From NCBI RefSeq assembly GCF_019297855.1, contig NZ_CP079194.1, forward strand, positions 2,591,501 to 2,655,500: DNA of 64,000 bases. The letters are read 5' to 3'. Position numbers and translations under genes: made by a program. The stretch comes from Gymnodinialimonas ceratoperidinii (GTDB lineage: Bacteria; Pseudomonadota; Alphaproteobacteria; Rhodobacterales; Rhodobacteraceae). Under the pieces are notes generated by a model, which was not told the origin of the DNA, searched no databases, and was given only the letters and a program-made list of their open reading frames with translations. How positions within the stretch are numbered: the stretch's first letter is position 1; every line of letters begins with the position of its first letter. Positions 25,428 through 36,599 of this stretch are shown here, piece after piece.

Positions 25428-25918
25428 CGGCGCGGGCGGCCGGGGTTGCCTGTGCCGCCGCGCTCTTGTCGCTCGGCCAGCCCGCGATGGCCGACGGCCC
25501 AGCCCTCGCGCTTCTGACGCTGGAGGGGGTGACGCTTACCCTGACCGAGAGCGCGCCGCCCGAGATCGGCGCCCGAGACGTCACACTGTCCTTCGCGCAG
25601 ATGCACCTGGGCTTTCCCCTGCCCCCGCGCCTGAGCCTGACGCTGAGCTCCTCCACGCCCGAGGCGCCCTTTGCCGAGGGGGCGGAGACCTCTGTCATGG
25701 GGATCACCCTGAATGGCGCGCCGGGTGATGGCACCGGGACGGTGCTGGGCCATGAGACCTACCTCTGGTTCGAGCCGGAAGACGCGGTTCTGCGCCCGGT
25801 CGAGGGGGCCGGGAGCGGGGGCAGTGTCGTGATCGAGACCCACGCCATCGCGCGCCGGGCGCTGGGACAGTTTCGGAGCCTGCCGGTCGTGATCGAGGTG
25901 CGACGAAGCTCTCCGTGA
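25424..25918 (+). CDS. Secreted protein of unknown function coupled to the nucleoside hydrolase
   Basis: 164 residues from GTG 25424, which overlaps the preceding stop (GTGA). The N-terminus is a signal peptide (Ala/Leu core, likely cut after AMA near residue 23). The mature protein is rich in Leu, Thr and Pro, with predicted beta strands and no cysteine or catalytic motif I can name. The tight coupling suggests a periplasmic partner of nucleoside use, but that is inference only. Confidence 0.65.
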   Translation: MTARAAGVACAAALLSLGQPAMADGPALALLTLEGVTLTLTESAPPEIGARDVTLSFAQMHLGFPLPPRLSLTLSSSTPEAPFAEGAETSVMGITLNGAPGDGTGTVLGHETYLWFEPEDAVLRPVEGAGSGGSVVIETHAIARRALGQFRSLPVVIEVRRSSP

Positions 25919-26013
25919 GGGGCATAGGCATAGCGCGCCCTTGCGCCCGCCCATTGGCCCGACCGGTCAAAGCCCCTACATGCGGAGGGCGCTTCAGCTT
26001 CAAAGGACCCGCC

Positions 26014-27453
26014 ATGCCCGCCTTTCCCTTCGACAACAGCTACGCCACCCTGCCCGACCGTTTCTACACCCGCCTCGCGCCGACGCCGGTGGCCGAGCCC
26101 GAGTTGATCGCGGTGAACGAGGATCTGGCGGCACGGCTCGGCATCACGCTGGGCGACGACCGGGAGGTGCTGGCGCAGATTTTCGCCGGCAACGAGGTGC
26201 CCGAGGGCGCGGCGCCGCTGGCGCAGGTCTATGCGGGGCATCAGTTCGGCGGCTGGTCTCCGCAACTGGGCGACGGGCGCGCTGTGATGCTGGGCGAGGT
26301 CGTGGCACCCGATGGCGCGCGGTTTGACGTACAGTTGAAGGGCGCGGGCCCGACCCCCTATTCACGCAACGGCGACGGGCGCGCCTGGCTCGGGCCGGTG
26401 CTGCGCGAATATATCGTCTCGGAGGCGATGGCGGCCTACGGCATTCCCACCACGCGCGCCCTCGCGGCGGTGAGCACCGGGGAGACCGTGCTCCGCGAGA
26501 GGGCCTATCCGGGCGCGGTACTGACGCGGGTCGCCTCCTCTCACATCCGCGTGGGCACGTTCCAATTCTTCGCCGCCCGCATCGATGTGGAGGCGTTGCA
26601 GGCGCTTCTGGATCACACGATCGCGCGCCATTATCCCGGTGCCGAGGGGCCTTTGGGTCTGTTGAATGGTGTCATGCAGGCACAGGCGGAACTGGTGGCG
26701 CGCTGGATGGGCCTGGGCTTTATCCACGGCGTGATGAATACCGACAACATGGCGCTGTCGGGCGAGACCATCGACTACGGCCCCTGCGCCTTCATGGATA
26801 CCTACGAGGCGATGAAGGTCTTCTCGTCCATCGACCAGTTCGGCCGCTATGCCTACGCCCAGCAGCCGCAGATCGCGGCATGGAACATCGCGCAACTGGC
26901 CACGGCGCTGTTGCCGCTGATGCCGGACCGCGAGGCGGCCATCGAGACCTTCACCGAGGCAGTGAACGGCTTTGCCGCGCGCTTCGATGCGGCGTGGCAG
27001 GGTGTCTTGTCCGCGAAGCTGGGACTGGAGGGCGCGCGCGAGGAGAATGCCGCGCTGGCCTTCGACCTTCTGGCGCGGATGGAGCAAGGCGGCGCCGATT
27101 TCACCCGGAGCTTCCGCGCGCTCTCGGGCCCCGAGCCGGAGCGCGCCGCCGAGGCCTGGGCGGCCCCTGGACCGCTTGCGGCCTGGCTGGAGACCTGGCG
27201 TGCCCGACTGGCCGAGGAAGGCGTGTCCGAGGCAGAGCGGATGGCCCGGATGCAGGCGGTGAACCCGGCCCTGATCCCGCGCAACCATCGCGTCGAAGAG
27301 GCGATACAGGCCGCCGTGGGCGGAGATTACGCGCCGTTCCACCGGCTCAACGCGGCGCTGCGCGACCCGTTCAACGACCGGCCCGAGATTGCCGACCTGC
27401 AGGCCGCGCCTGCCCCGTCGGAGGCGGTGACGCGGACGTTCTGCGGTACGTGA
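26014..27453 (+). CDS. selO: SelO (YdiU/UPF0061) protein adenylyltransferase
   Basis: 479 residues, the normal length. A pseudokinase-fold enzyme that attaches AMP to Ser/Thr/Tyr of target proteins, linked to redox stress. Seen: [18 protein letters not shown] (ATP-binding lysine and basic loop), [11 protein letters not shown] (catalytic loop) and DYGPCAFMD (metal-binding Asp). The C-terminus ends in Phe-Cys-Gly-Thr (Cys477), the position occupied by selenocysteine in animal SelO and by cysteine in bacteria. AAAGGA precedes the ATG at 26014. A repeat copy lies just downstream, between it and the convergent permease gene. Confidence 0.95.
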   Translation: MPAFPFDNSYATLPDRFYTRLAPTPVAEPELIAVNEDLAARLGITLGDDREVLAQIFAGNEVPEGAAPLAQVYAGHQFGGWSPQLGDGRAVMLGEVVAPDGARFDVQLKGAGPTPYSRNGDGRAWLGPVLREYIVSEAMAAYGIPTTRALAAVSTGETVLRERAYPGAVLTRVASSHIRVGTFQFFAARIDVEALQALLDHTIARHYPGAEGPLGLLNGVMQAQAELVARWMGLGFIHGVMNTDNMALSGETIDYGPCAFMDTYEAMKVFSSIDQFGRYAYAQQPQIAAWNIAQLATALLPLMPDREAAIETFTEAVNGFAARFDAAWQGVLSAKLGLEGAREENAALAFDLLARMEQGGADFTRSFRALSGPEPERAAEAWAAPGPLAAWLETWRARLAEEGVSEAERMARMQAVNPALIPRNHRVEEAIQAAVGGDYAPFHRLNAALRDPFNDRPEIADLQAAPAPSEAVTRTFCGT

Positions 27454-27475
27454 GGGCGTGGCGGCCGGCGTGGGA

Positions 27476-27527
27476 TTGAGGGGCCAGCCCCTCAAACTCC
27501 CCGCCGTATTTTTGAAAAGATGAAGGG
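27476..27527 (-). repeat. Mosaic intergenic repeat, copy 2
   Basis: Minus-strand orientation. The tail is 27500-27527 (minus strand CCTTCATCTTTTC, then an A-rich part and CGGCGGGG). The hairpin TTGAGGGGC/CA/GCCCCTCAA is at 27476-27495. The tail differs from copy 5 (44854) at one base in 28. It lies between two convergent genes. Confidence 0.8.
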
Positions 27528-27530
27528 CGC

Positions 27531-28424
27531 TCAGCGCCGTTTCGGGGGGCGGTTGATCAGGATCAGGCCGAGGCAGACGAGGGTCAGCGCGACGAGCAGG
27601 CCGGCGCCCACCTGTTCGTCCAGCATCAGCCAGCCGAGGCCGACGCCGAAGACCGGAGACAGGAACGAGAAGGCGGCGACGGAGCTGGCCGGGTAGATCG
27701 ACAGAAGCCAGAGCCAGAACAGGAAGCCTGCCGAGACGATGACGAGGATCTGGGCGCCGAGGCCGACCCAATGGATGAACTCGGGCTCGCGCAGGAGCGG
27801 GCCGAAGAACAGCGCGGCAAGCAGCAGCACCGGGGCGGAGACGGTGAGTTGCCAGAGCAATTGCATCTCGGGCCGAACCTGGTTGAGCTTCGTGGCCCGC
27901 GCGCAGAGCGCGATGGCGGCCCAGGCCATGGCACCCAGGAGTGCCAGGAAATCACCGAGCAGAGAGGTCTCTCCGGCGCTGTCGCCGCGCAGGGTCAGGG
28001 CGATGACGACGCCGATGAAGGCCAGCACGAGGCCTGCGGATTTCATCGGGGTCAGGCGGTCTCCGGGGATCAGGAAATGGGCGGCGAGCGCCAGCCACAT
28101 GGGCATCGTGTAGAAAATCACCGAGGTGCGGGTGACGCTGGTCAGGTCGAGCGCCCAGAAGAGGCAGATGAACTCGAAGGCGAAGACGACGCCGATGGCG
28201 AGGCCGGCCGGCACGGTGCCGGGTTTGATCGCCACGGAGAGGCCGCGGGCTTTCATCCAGAGGAAGATCACCACCGCGCCGCCGAGCGAGCGCAGGCCCG
28301 CGAAGAAGACCGGTTGCAGGCCCTCGTTGACCTGTTTGATGATCACCTGGTTGAAGGCCAGAAGCAGCGCGAAGCCGGTGAGAGAGATCGCGCCGAAGGC
28401 GTCGATCTGCGTTTTTCGGTCCAT
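27531..28424 (-). CDS. EamA/DMT family permease
   Basis: 297 residues with about ten membrane helices arranged as two five-helix EamA repeats. The short basic C-terminus (RPPKRR) fits a cytoplasmic end. DMT permeases export or import amino acids, nucleotide sugars or other small metabolites; nothing here fixes the substrate. It is monocistronic and divergent from fur. A second, unrelated-looking DMT permease lies 1 kb away on the other strand. Confidence 0.88.
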   Translation of the reverse strand: MDRKTQIDAFGAISLTGFALLLAFNQVIIKQVNEGLQPVFFAGLRSLGGAVVIFLWMKARGLSVAIKPGTVPAGLAIGVVFAFEFICLFWALDLTSVTRTSVIFYTMPMWLALAAHFLIPGDRLTPMKSAGLVLAFIGVVIALTLRGDSAGETSLLGDFLALLGAMAWAAIALCARATKLNQVRPEMQLLWQLTVSAPVLLLAALFFGPLLREPEFIHWVGLGAQILVIVSAGFLFWLWLLSIYPASSVAAFSFLSPVFGVGLGWLMLDEQVGAGLLVALTLVCLGLILINRPPKRR

Positions 28425-28636
28425 CCTTGTCGTCCCCTGTAGCGTGCCCGTCGGCAGTGCCGGGCGGCTGCGGCGGTGTCAAGGCGGGCTGCGGGTGGCG
28501 TTGCAGGCGGCCGGGCCAGTGCAAGGGCGCGGCGACGCGGGGGCTTTATCCGCGCGGGTGAATCGCCTAGACCCCGGCGCACTTCGGGCGTTTGGCCGGA
28601 GGCCGCCATCCAGTGATCCCGCGCGAGGACCCCGCC

Positions 28637-29050
28637 ATGACCGACACCATCGAGGACCGCTGCGCTGCCAAGGGTCTGCGCATGACAGAGCAGCGACGGA
28701 TCATCGCCCGGGTGTTGCAGCGCTCGGACGATCATCCGGATGTCGAAGAGCTCTATGCGCGTGCGGTGGCGGTGGATCCGAAAATCTCGATCGCGACGGT
28801 CTACCGGACGGTGAAGCTCTTCGAGGAGGCCGGGATCATCGACAAGCTGGAGTTCGGCGACGGCCGCGCTCGTTACGAGGATGCCGAGCGCGACCACCAT
28901 GACCATCTGATCGACATGAATTCGGGCGAGGTGATCGAATTCGTCGACCCCGAGATTGAGGCCTTACAGGAGCGGATTGCCGAGAAGCTGGGCTATCGGC
29001 TGAAGGGGCATCGGTTGGAGCTTTACGGGGTGCCGCTGAAGAAGAAGTAG
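28637..29050 (+). CDS. fur: Fur family metal-responsive repressor (Fur/Mur)
   Basis: 137 residues from ATG 28637 (the upstream in-frame ATG at 28592 adds an unconserved stretch). The N-terminal winged helix contains ISIATVYRTVKLFEEAGII. The C-terminal dimerisation domain carries the metal site ERDHHDHLIDM. The CxxC pairs of the structural zinc site of many Fur proteins are absent, as in the alphaproteobacterial Fur branch, many of which respond to manganese (Mur). Which metal applies here cannot be told from sequence alone. Copy 3 of the repeat follows at 29127. Confidence 0.93.
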   Translation: MTDTIEDRCAAKGLRMTEQRRIIARVLQRSDDHPDVEELYARAVAVDPKISIATVYRTVKLFEEAGIIDKLEFGDGRARYEDAERDHHDHLIDMNSGEVIEFVDPEIEALQERIAEKLGYRLKGHRLELYGVPLKKK

Positions 29051-29126
29051 GCTCGCGCCTTGGCGGGGCCATTGGCTGTGCGGTTGTGGTTTGGCTTTGG
29101 TGGTGCGTGGGGCGTGGAGGGTTTTA

Positions 29127-29166
29127 TGGGGGCTTTGCCCCCAGACCCCCAGGATATTTGAAGAAC
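29127..29166 (-). repeat. Mosaic intergenic repeat, copy 3 (divergent)
   Basis: Perfect hairpin TGGGGGC/TTT/GCCCCCA (29127-29143) followed by a tail whose minus strand reads GTTCTTCAAATATCC before the G-run. It has the same hairpin-plus-tail order as copies 1, 2 and 7, but the tail is clearly a different subtype. It lies between fur and a permease gene. Confidence 0.6.
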
Positions 29167-29241
29167 GGGGAAATGGGGGGTGTCGCCTGCCGGGGAACGG
29201 GCGTAGGGCTCTCGTCGACAATGACAGGGCGGAGCGCGCGG

Positions 29242-30105
29242 ATGGACAATCTCAAGGGCATGGGCTGGATGACGCTGGCGATGTTGGGGTTCGCCCTGGC
29301 GGATACCTTCATCAAGCTGACCCTCGGCGCGCTGCCGGTGGGACAGGTCGTGGCGATCTTCGGCTTTGGCGGGGCGCTGGTGTTCGGCGTCTGGGCGGCA
29401 ATCAAGGGCGAGCGGATCGCCGATCGGGCGCTTTTTACCCGACCCTTCGTCTTTCGGCTGATGTCAGAGATCCTCGGCACGATGTGTTTCACCTTTGCGC
29501 TTTCGGTAATCGACCTGTCGCTTCTGTCCGCGATCATCCAGGCCAACCCCTTGATGGTCACCCTGGGCGCGGCGTTGTTTCTGGGTGCGAGCGTCGGGTG
29601 GCGGCGGTGGGTCGCGATCCTGATCGGTCTGGTCGGCGTGTTGATCATCGTGCGGCCGGGGCTCGAGGGGTTTGACGCAAACAGCCTCTGGGCGCTTGGC
29701 GCTGTCATCGGGTTGACCGGGCGGGACCTGGCGACGCGGGCGATCTCTCGCGAGGTCTCGACGCATTTGCTGGCCGCTTGGGGGTTTCTTGCGGCGGGGA
29801 TCGCGGGGTTGATCCTCTTGGCCGGGACCGGGGGCGCCGCCCTGCCCGACGCGCTTCTGACCGCGCAGTTGTGCGCCGCGCTCGTCTTCGCGCTGGTGGC
29901 TTATTATGCCGTGACCGCGGCCATGCGGGTGGGTGACATCCCGACCGTCACGCCGTTCCGCTACACGCGACTGGTCTTCGCGCTGATCCTCGCCTTCGTT
30001 GTGTTCAACGAGCGCCCCGACCAATGGACGCTGATCGGCGCTGGCATCGTGATTGCGACCGGACTCTACACGCTTTGGCGCGAGCGGCTTTCCTTGCAGG
30101 GGTGA
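29242..30105 (+). CDS. EamA/DMT family permease
   Basis: 287 residues from ATG 29242 (GGAG 7-8 bases upstream; ATG 29221 is an in-frame alternative adding seven residues). Two EamA repeats and about ten helices: KGMGWMTLAMLGFALADTFIK opens the first, and the second contains AVIGLTGRDLATRAISREV. The layout resembles transporters near the drug/metabolite exporter group. Substrate unknown. It sits between fur and eno without obvious operon partners. Confidence 0.87.
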   Translation: MDNLKGMGWMTLAMLGFALADTFIKLTLGALPVGQVVAIFGFGGALVFGVWAAIKGERIADRALFTRPFVFRLMSEILGTMCFTFALSVIDLSLLSAIIQANPLMVTLGAALFLGASVGWRRWVAILIGLVGVLIIVRPGLEGFDANSLWALGAVIGLTGRDLATRAISREVSTHLLAAWGFLAAGIAGLILLAGTGGAALPDALLTAQLCAALVFALVAYYAVTAAMRVGDIPTVTPFRYTRLVFALILAFVVFNERPDQWTLIGAGIVIATGLYTLWRERLSLQG

Positions 30106-30197
30106 GCCTGCGCGAGGACGCGCTGCGCATGGGGCGCGCCTGTGCGTCATGTTACCGCTAACACAGCGCTTCGCGTGAGGGCGCTCCTCTGTTATAG

Positions 30198-31508
<1,311 letters not shown>

Positions 31509-31560
31509 GCGCTTAAGCCCCGAGAAGAATTACCGAAAATTCGGGATGACAAGCGCGCCG

Positions 31561-31596
31561 GTCCGTGGGTATGGTATTTTTGCCCTACCCACGGAC
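31561..31596. promoter_or_regulatory. Perfect 11-bp inverted repeat before the histidine kinase gene
   Basis: GTCCGTGGGTA (31561-31571) and TACCCACGGAC (31586-31596) flank a 14-base loop containing TATTTTT. It ends 13 bases before the kinase ATG and begins 52 bases after the eno stop. It has no T-run on the plus side, so it is not an ordinary terminator. An operator for kinase autoregulation or a leader hairpin near the ribosome site is more likely. Confidence 0.55.
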
Positions 31597-31609
31597 AGGT
31601 ACTCTCCCC

Positions 31610-32935
31610 ATGTCACGACCGACCTCGAATGAGCTCTCATTCGACCGCCATGCGATCGATTCCGACCTCGCGTTGCTGCTCCACTCCGAGTTCGGCTCGC
31701 GGCGCGAATTGCTCGTTCGGTGCTTTGGCATCATCATCGGTGGCATTGCGCTTTGGGCCTATGAGGGCACGAGCCTCGGGCCCGTCTGGGCGGCGGCCTA
31801 TCTCCTTGCCCTGACCGCGAACTACCACGCCCTGACCGCGCGCGGCATGGCGGCACGATGGCAGAAACGGCTCTGCGTCGGGGGGTATTGCCTGCTCACG
31901 CTGATCTACCTGGCAATGCCCGTCTACCTCTTGGTGGCGGGTGATCCCTTCCTGTCCTTCTGCGCGGCACTGGCGGTGATCGCCTTCGCGATCTTCACGC
32001 TCTACCGCCCCGAAACCCCGGATTTCGCACGCACCTTCGATGTTCTGGTCGGCTGGATGCTGGTGGTGATCGCGGCCTACTCCTTCATGCCATCCGGGGT
32101 CGCCGCGCTGGAACAGGGCCTGATCGCGGTGCTCTGCGCCGTGGTGGGCCTCTATTACACGATGACCTTGATCTCGACCCGCAAGGCCCGCGCCGAATTG
32201 CGGCGCGCCACGCAGCGCAACCTCGATGAGCAGAAGATGGAGGCCATCGGGCGGCTCTCTGGCGGGATTGCGCATGATTTCAACAACATCCTGACCGCCA
32301 TGCTCGGCAATCTGGAGCTCTACAACGAGGTTGAAGACGCCAAGGAAAAGGACGCGCTGGTGAGCGATGCGCGCAAGGCGGGCAACCGCGCGAGCGAGTT
32401 GATCGTGCAAATGCTGGCCTTCGCCCAACGGACCCGCCTTGAGGTCGAGCGCCACGACGCGCGCGAGATCGCCAAGAACCTCTGCGTCATGGCGCGGCGC
32501 ATGCTGCCGGCCCGCATCCAGCTGGAGCACCGCTGGCCCGAGCAACCGGCCTGCGTCCTTGCCGATGCCGGGCGCCTCCACAAGGCGCTGCTCCATCTGG
32601 TGTTGAACGCGCAGGAAGCGGTCGAGGGCGAGGGGTCGATCACGGTCGCGGTCGACCTGATCGCTGGACCTGCCACCGAGGCGGGGAGCGACCCGGCCGA
32701 AAACCCCGAGGATGCCCATCTGCGTTTCACCATCGCCGACGACGGACCGGGGATGAACCCTGAGGTCGCCAGCCGCGCCGCAGAGCCGTTCTTCACCACC
32801 AAGCCCGTCGGCAAAGGCTCCGGCCTCGGCCTCTCCACCGCGATGGGCTTTGCCGAGCAATCCGGCGGCGCCCTGCGGATTCGGACCGGCCCCCTGGGGA
32901 CCGCGGTGATGATCCACCTGCCCCTCTGCCCCTGA
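31610..32935 (+). CDS. Orphan membrane sensor histidine kinase
   Basis: 441 residues from ATG 31610. Residues about 40-200 contain six or so hydrophobic segments with no recognisable periplasmic sensor domain, so the signal is probably sensed in the membrane. The HisKA-type dimerisation helix has GGIAHDFNN with phosphorylatable His222. The ATPase domain shows the N box LNAQEAVEG, G1 DDGPGM, the FTTK box and G2 GSGLGLST. There is no receiver domain and no response-regulator gene nearby. This H-box subtype is usual in hybrid kinases, so a receiver encoded elsewhere is expected. A repeat copy follows. Confidence 0.9.
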   Translation: MSRPTSNELSFDRHAIDSDLALLLHSEFGSRRELLVRCFGIIIGGIALWAYEGTSLGPVWAAAYLLALTANYHALTARGMAARWQKRLCVGGYCLLTLIYLAMPVYLLVAGDPFLSFCAALAVIAFAIFTLYRPETPDFARTFDVLVGWMLVVIAAYSFMPSGVAALEQGLIAVLCAVVGLYYTMTLISTRKARAELRRATQRNLDEQKMEAIGRLSGGIAHDFNNILTAMLGNLELYNEVEDAKEKDALVSDARKAGNRASELIVQMLAFAQRTRLEVERHDAREIAKNLCVMARRMLPARIQLEHRWPEQPACVLADAGRLHKALLHLVLNAQEAVEGEGSITVAVDLIAGPATEAGSDPAENPEDAHLRFTIADDGPGMNPEVASRAAEPFFTTKPVGKGSGLGLSTAMGFAEQSGGALRIRTGPLGTAVMIHLPLCP

Positions 32936-33009
32936 GCCACCAACAAGGCGCACCACGCCACCCCTACGCCGCAAGCCCCCACGCCCGCCACTCGGGCGCG
33001 CCCGCTCCC

Positions 33010-33039
33010 CCTTCATCTTGGCCAATACAACTCAATCCC
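33010..33039 (+). repeat. Mosaic intergenic repeat, copy 4 (tail only)
   Basis: The 30-base tail starting CCTTCATCTTGGCC and ending CTCAATCCC, with no adjacent hairpin module. It differs from copy 6 (56518) at one base in 30. It lies between the convergent histidine kinase and anmK genes. Confidence 0.75.
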
Positions 33040-33087
33040 ACCCCATCACCGCGCGCATCGCCCAGCAGAGGCGCACCAACCGCGGCC

Positions 33088-34233
33088 TTACCCCAAGACC
33101 GCCCCCGCAGGACGCGACCGCCGCCCGCCACCCACGGGCGCGGCCACACCGGTGGTGGTCGGAGACGAGGTCGGCAACCCGCGCGCCACGCGGACGGCGA
33201 GATAAGCGAAAGCCTGAGCCTCCAGCGCGTTCCCGTCGAGGCCCACTTCGTCCACCGACCAGACCTTGCAACCGGTGGCCTCTCTCAGCATCTCCATCAA
33301 CGTCGCATTCAACCGTCCGCCCCCTGTCACCAACAGGTCTTCGGGGCGGGAGGGCAGATGCGGCATCGCGCGGGCTACCGCGCCGGCGGCGACGGCGGTG
33401 AGGGTCGCGGCCGCGTCGGCGTCGCTCAACCGCGCCACGGCGGCGCCGACGTCCGCGAAAGCGTCCCGGTCAAGCGCCTTGGGCGGCGCGATGTCGAACC
33501 ACGGGCTGCTCAAGGTCTCCTCCAGAAGCGCGAGGTCGATCTCTCCCGCGCGGGCGAGCACCCCTCCGGCGTCAAAGGCGCCGAGGCCGCGTTGCACCAT
33601 CATGTCGTCAATCGGCGCATTGGCCGGGCCGGTGTCGAAGGCCACGCACGCGCCGGGCAGTTCCGGGGCCGCGATGCCCGGGTCCACCCAGGATATGTTG
33701 CCGACACCGCCGAGGTTGAGGAACGCCACCGGGGCCTTGGCGCCGATCCAGCGGGCACAGGCCCAATGATAGAACGGCGCGAGCGGCGCGCCCTGCCCGC
33801 CCATACCCATATCGCTGCTGCGGAAATCCCAGATCACCTCGACCCCGAGCGCCCGGGCCAGCGTGGCACCGTCCCCGACCTGATGGGTGCGCCCTCCGGC
33901 CGGGTCGTGGGCCAGGGTCTGACCGTGGAAGCCGAGCAAATCCACCGCCGGCAGATCCACCATGGCCGCGATATGCGCCGCCTCGACGATCCGCGCCGCC
34001 GCATCGGCGCGCGCCTCTCCGGGCCAGGCGCCCATCGCGCCGCGCAGGACCGCGCGGTCGGCCTCGGAATAAGCGACCTCGCGGGTCTCGCCAAAAGCCG
34101 CGATCTCGACCCCGTCCGTTCGCAGCACCGCCACGTCCACCCCGTCGAAAGACGTGCCCGACATCGCGCCCGCCGCCCAAATCGAAGGCATCTGCGCGCC
34201 AGCCCTTCCGGCCCTCTTTTCCTTGCCTGTCAT
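33088..34233 (-). CDS. anmK: Anhydro-N-acetylmuramic acid kinase
   Basis: 381 residues. Phosphorylates and opens 1,6-anhydro-MurNAc released during peptidoglycan recycling. Family elements are [14 protein letters not shown] at the N-terminus, [11 protein letters not shown], the [11 protein letters not shown] phosphate loop, FDTGPANA and [13 protein letters not shown]. Start ATG 34233 is used; ATG 34191 (14 codons in) is equally possible because conservation starts after it. The last ~25 residues (Pro/Gly/Arg-rich) look like an unconserved tail. It diverges from tyrS with only 62 bases between. Confidence 0.93.
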   Translation of the reverse strand: MTGKEKRAGRAGAQMPSIWAAGAMSGTSFDGVDVAVLRTDGVEIAAFGETREVAYSEADRAVLRGAMGAWPGEARADAAARIVEAAHIAAMVDLPAVDLLGFHGQTLAHDPAGGRTHQVGDGATLARALGVEVIWDFRSSDMGMGGQGAPLAPFYHWACARWIGAKAPVAFLNLGGVGNISWVDPGIAAPELPGACVAFDTGPANAPIDDMMVQRGLGAFDAGGVLARAGEIDLALLEETLSSPWFDIAPPKALDRDAFADVGAAVARLSDADAAATLTAVAAGAVARAMPHLPSRPEDLLVTGGGRLNATLMEMLREATGCKVWSVDEVGLDGNALEAQAFAYLAVRVARGLPTSSPTTTGVAAPVGGGRRSRPAGAVLG

Positions 34234-34295
34234 TCCCGTTAGACCTCATCCGCGCCGTATCCCGGCCCCCATGTTTACTCTGGACCCAAGCCACC

Positions 34296-35543
34296 ATGAC
34301 CTACCAGCCCAAATCCGACTTCCTTCGCATCATCGTCGAGCGCGGCTTCCTGGCCGATTGCACCGATCTGCAAGGCCTTGACGAAAAGCTTCTGGAAGGG
34401 CCTCTGACGGCATATATCGGTTATGATGCAACGGCGCAGTCGCTGCATGTGGGCCACCTGCTGAACGTCATGTTGCTGCGTTGGTGGCAGAAGACAGGCA
34501 ACCGCCCCCTGACCCTGATGGGCGGCGGCACCACCAAGGTGGGCGATCCGAGCTTCCGCGCCGACGAGCGCCCGCTTCTGGGGCCCGAGCAGATCGACGC
34601 CAATATCGAGGGCATGGGCCGCGTTTTCGCGCGCTACCTCGACTACGGCGAGGGCAAGGCGGTGATGCTCAACAACGCCGAATGGCTCGACGGGCTGAAC
34701 TACCTCGATTTCCTGCGCGACATCGGGCGTCACTTCAGCGTCAACCGGATGCTGAGCTTCGAATCGGTGAAGTCGCGGCTGGACCGCGAGCAGTCCCTGA
34801 GCTTCCTCGAGTTCAACTACATGATCCTGCAAGCCTATGATTTCCTTGAGCTTAGCCGCCGCCACGACTGCATCCTGCAGATGGGCGGCAGCGACCAATG
34901 GGGCAATATCGTCAACGGCATCGACCTGACGCGCCGGGTGATCGACAAGGAGATCTTCGGGCTGACGACGCCGCTCCTGACGACCTCGGACGGGCGCAAG
35001 ATGGGCAAATCGCAAGGCGGCGCGATCTGGCTGAACGGCGACATGCTCAGCCCCTACGAGTTCTGGCAGTTCTGGCGCAACACGACCGACGCCGACGTGG
35101 GCCGCTTCCTGAAACTCTACACCGAGCTGCCGGTCGAGGAATGCGAGCGCCTGGGCGCGCTGGAAGGCGCCGAGATCAACGCCGCCAAGGTGATCCTCGC
35201 CAACGAGGTCACGACGCTCCTCCATGGCTCTGAGGCCGCCGAGGCTGCCGAGGCGACCTCCCGAGAGGTGTTCGAGAAGGGCGGCACGGGCGATGACCTC
35301 CCCACCCTGACGCTGAGCGCGGCAGACGTGGGCGACGGAATTTCCGTGGTGCAGCTGATCACCCGCTCGGGCCTCGCCAAATCCGGCAAGGACGCCAAGC
35401 GCTTGATCGCCGAGGGCGGTGCGCGCCTGAATGACGAGGCCCTGGGTGATGCCGGTCTGGTCATCGGGGCCGGCGATCTCGGCACGCCGATCAAGCTCAG
35501 TGCCGGCAGGAAGCGTCACGCGCTGGTGGTGCTGGAAGGCTGA
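34296..35543 (+). CDS. tyrS: Tyrosyl-tRNA synthetase
   Basis: 415 residues, class I. The HIGH equivalent is HVGH (51-54) and the KMSKS equivalent is KMGKS (235-239). Between them lies the tyrosine-recognition region, including [12 protein letters not shown] and [10 protein letters not shown]. The C-terminal S4-like RNA-binding domain starts near residue 345 ([21 protein letters not shown]). Monocistronic, divergent from anmK. Confidence 0.97.
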   Translation: MTYQPKSDFLRIIVERGFLADCTDLQGLDEKLLEGPLTAYIGYDATAQSLHVGHLLNVMLLRWWQKTGNRPLTLMGGGTTKVGDPSFRADERPLLGPEQIDANIEGMGRVFARYLDYGEGKAVMLNNAEWLDGLNYLDFLRDIGRHFSVNRMLSFESVKSRLDREQSLSFLEFNYMILQAYDFLELSRRHDCILQMGGSDQWGNIVNGIDLTRRVIDKEIFGLTTPLLTTSDGRKMGKSQGGAIWLNGDMLSPYEFWQFWRNTTDADVGRFLKLYTELPVEECERLGALEGAEINAAKVILANEVTTLLHGSEAAEAAEATSREVFEKGGTGDDLPTLTLSAADVGDGISVVQLITRSGLAKSGKDAKRLIAEGGARLNDEALGDAGLVIGAGDLGTPIKLSAGRKRHALVVLEG

Positions 35544-35630
35544 CGGCCTAGAGCGGCTTGAAAAGCGCGGCGGCGTTTTTTGCGGCCGCGTTAACTGGGG
35601 GTTCATGGAATCGGGGGCAATGTTCCCCTT

Positions 35631-36599
35631 ATGTTCGATGCCTATTCCGAGAAAACCGCTCCGCTGCCCGCGCAAGCTGTCAGGCGCTTTCCGCCCCCTG
35701 AAGGCGCGGGCGCCCGCGATCCCGTCCCGCGAATGCCGCTGCAGCAAAGCCCCCTCTGGCTCGCGGCGACGCGACTGGTCGGCGGAGACGGCGAGATGGT
35801 GGAACTGGGTCCGCGCCGCGCGGTGGTTCTGCGGCGCAGGCTGCGTTTCGTGGGCGATCTGGCGCTTCTGTCAAGGGCCGATTTGCAGCTATCGAGGTCT
35901 GACGCGGCGCAATTACGAGAGACCTTGGATGCCAAACACCTCGTCGTGAACGCCGAGACCGAGGCGGACGCCCGCGCCTTGGCTGCCGCCGGGTATCACC
36001 GGCTTTTCGCGCCACGCATCGTGGCGGAACTGACGCTTGATCCCTGCCTCGACAAAATGGCGGCGCGGCTGCACCAGAAGTGGCGCAACAGGCTGCGCCA
36101 TGGCCAAGCACAGAACCTCGTGATCCAGCGCCGCCCGATGCCGCCCGACAAGCGCTTTTGGCTCTTCAAGGCCGAGGCCATTCAATCGCTGCGCAAGTGG
36201 TACCAGCCTCTGCCGCCCGACATGATCGCGGCCATGGCCGCCTGTCAGGCGGGCGCGGTGCAGGTTTTCACCGCCTACCACATGGGCCACCGCGTCGGGG
36301 CCATGCTGTTCCTGCGCCACGGGCGGCAGGCCACCTACCAGATCGGCTGGAGCACCGCGGAGGGGCGCAGGATGTCGGCCGGACCGGCCCTTATGTGGCG
36401 CGCGATGATCGAGTTGCAGGCCATGGGGGCCGAGCGGATCGACCTCGGCGCCGCTGACAAGAGCCTCGCGCCCGGTCTGGCCCGTTTCAAGCGAGGCACA
36501 GGGGCCGAGCTGCGCCCCTTGGGCGGGACCTGGCTAGATACCTGCTGGTCCCGCCGCCGACGCCGCCCAGCGCAGGTGCCGGCGTTGCTTGTGCGGTGA
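35631..36599 (+). CDS. GNAT-like (FemAB/Acetyltransf_6 type) protein
   Basis: 322 residues. The C-terminal half looks like a GNAT-fold acyltransferase: KMAARLHQKWRNRLRHG, a helix with EAIQSLRKWY, then GHRVGAMLFLRHGRQATYQIGWST and the GPALMWRAMIELQAMG helix with a following IDLGA strand. The N-terminal ~100 residues are less conserved. Proteins of this type move acyl or aminoacyl groups, but no substrate can be assigned. The very C-terminus is Arg-rich. No close partners; a 227-base gap without a gene follows. Confidence 0.7.
   Translation: MFDAYSEKTAPLPAQAVRRFPPPEGAGARDPVPRMPLQQSPLWLAATRLVGGDGEMVELGPRRAVVLRRRLRFVGDLALLSRADLQLSRSDAAQLRETLDAKHLVVNAETEADARALAAAGYHRLFAPRIVAELTLDPCLDKMAARLHQKWRNRLRHGQAQNLVIQRRPMPPDKRFWLFKAEAIQSLRKWYQPLPPDMIAAMAACQAGAVQVFTAYHMGHRVGAMLFLRHGRQATYQIGWSTAEGRRMSAGPALMWRAMIELQAMGAERIDLGAADKSLAPGLARFKRGTGAELRPLGGTWLDTCWSRRRRRPAQVPALLVR

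Noticed and set aside
26362..27771. 469-codon open frame on the minus strand across selO
   Set aside because: It is a shadow of GC-rich selO codons: Arg/His/Gly-rich, no recognisable domain, spans the repeat, and selO itself is fully convincing.
31561..31596. eno terminator
   Set aside because: The stem is not followed by T residues on the plus strand and lies close to the next start codon.
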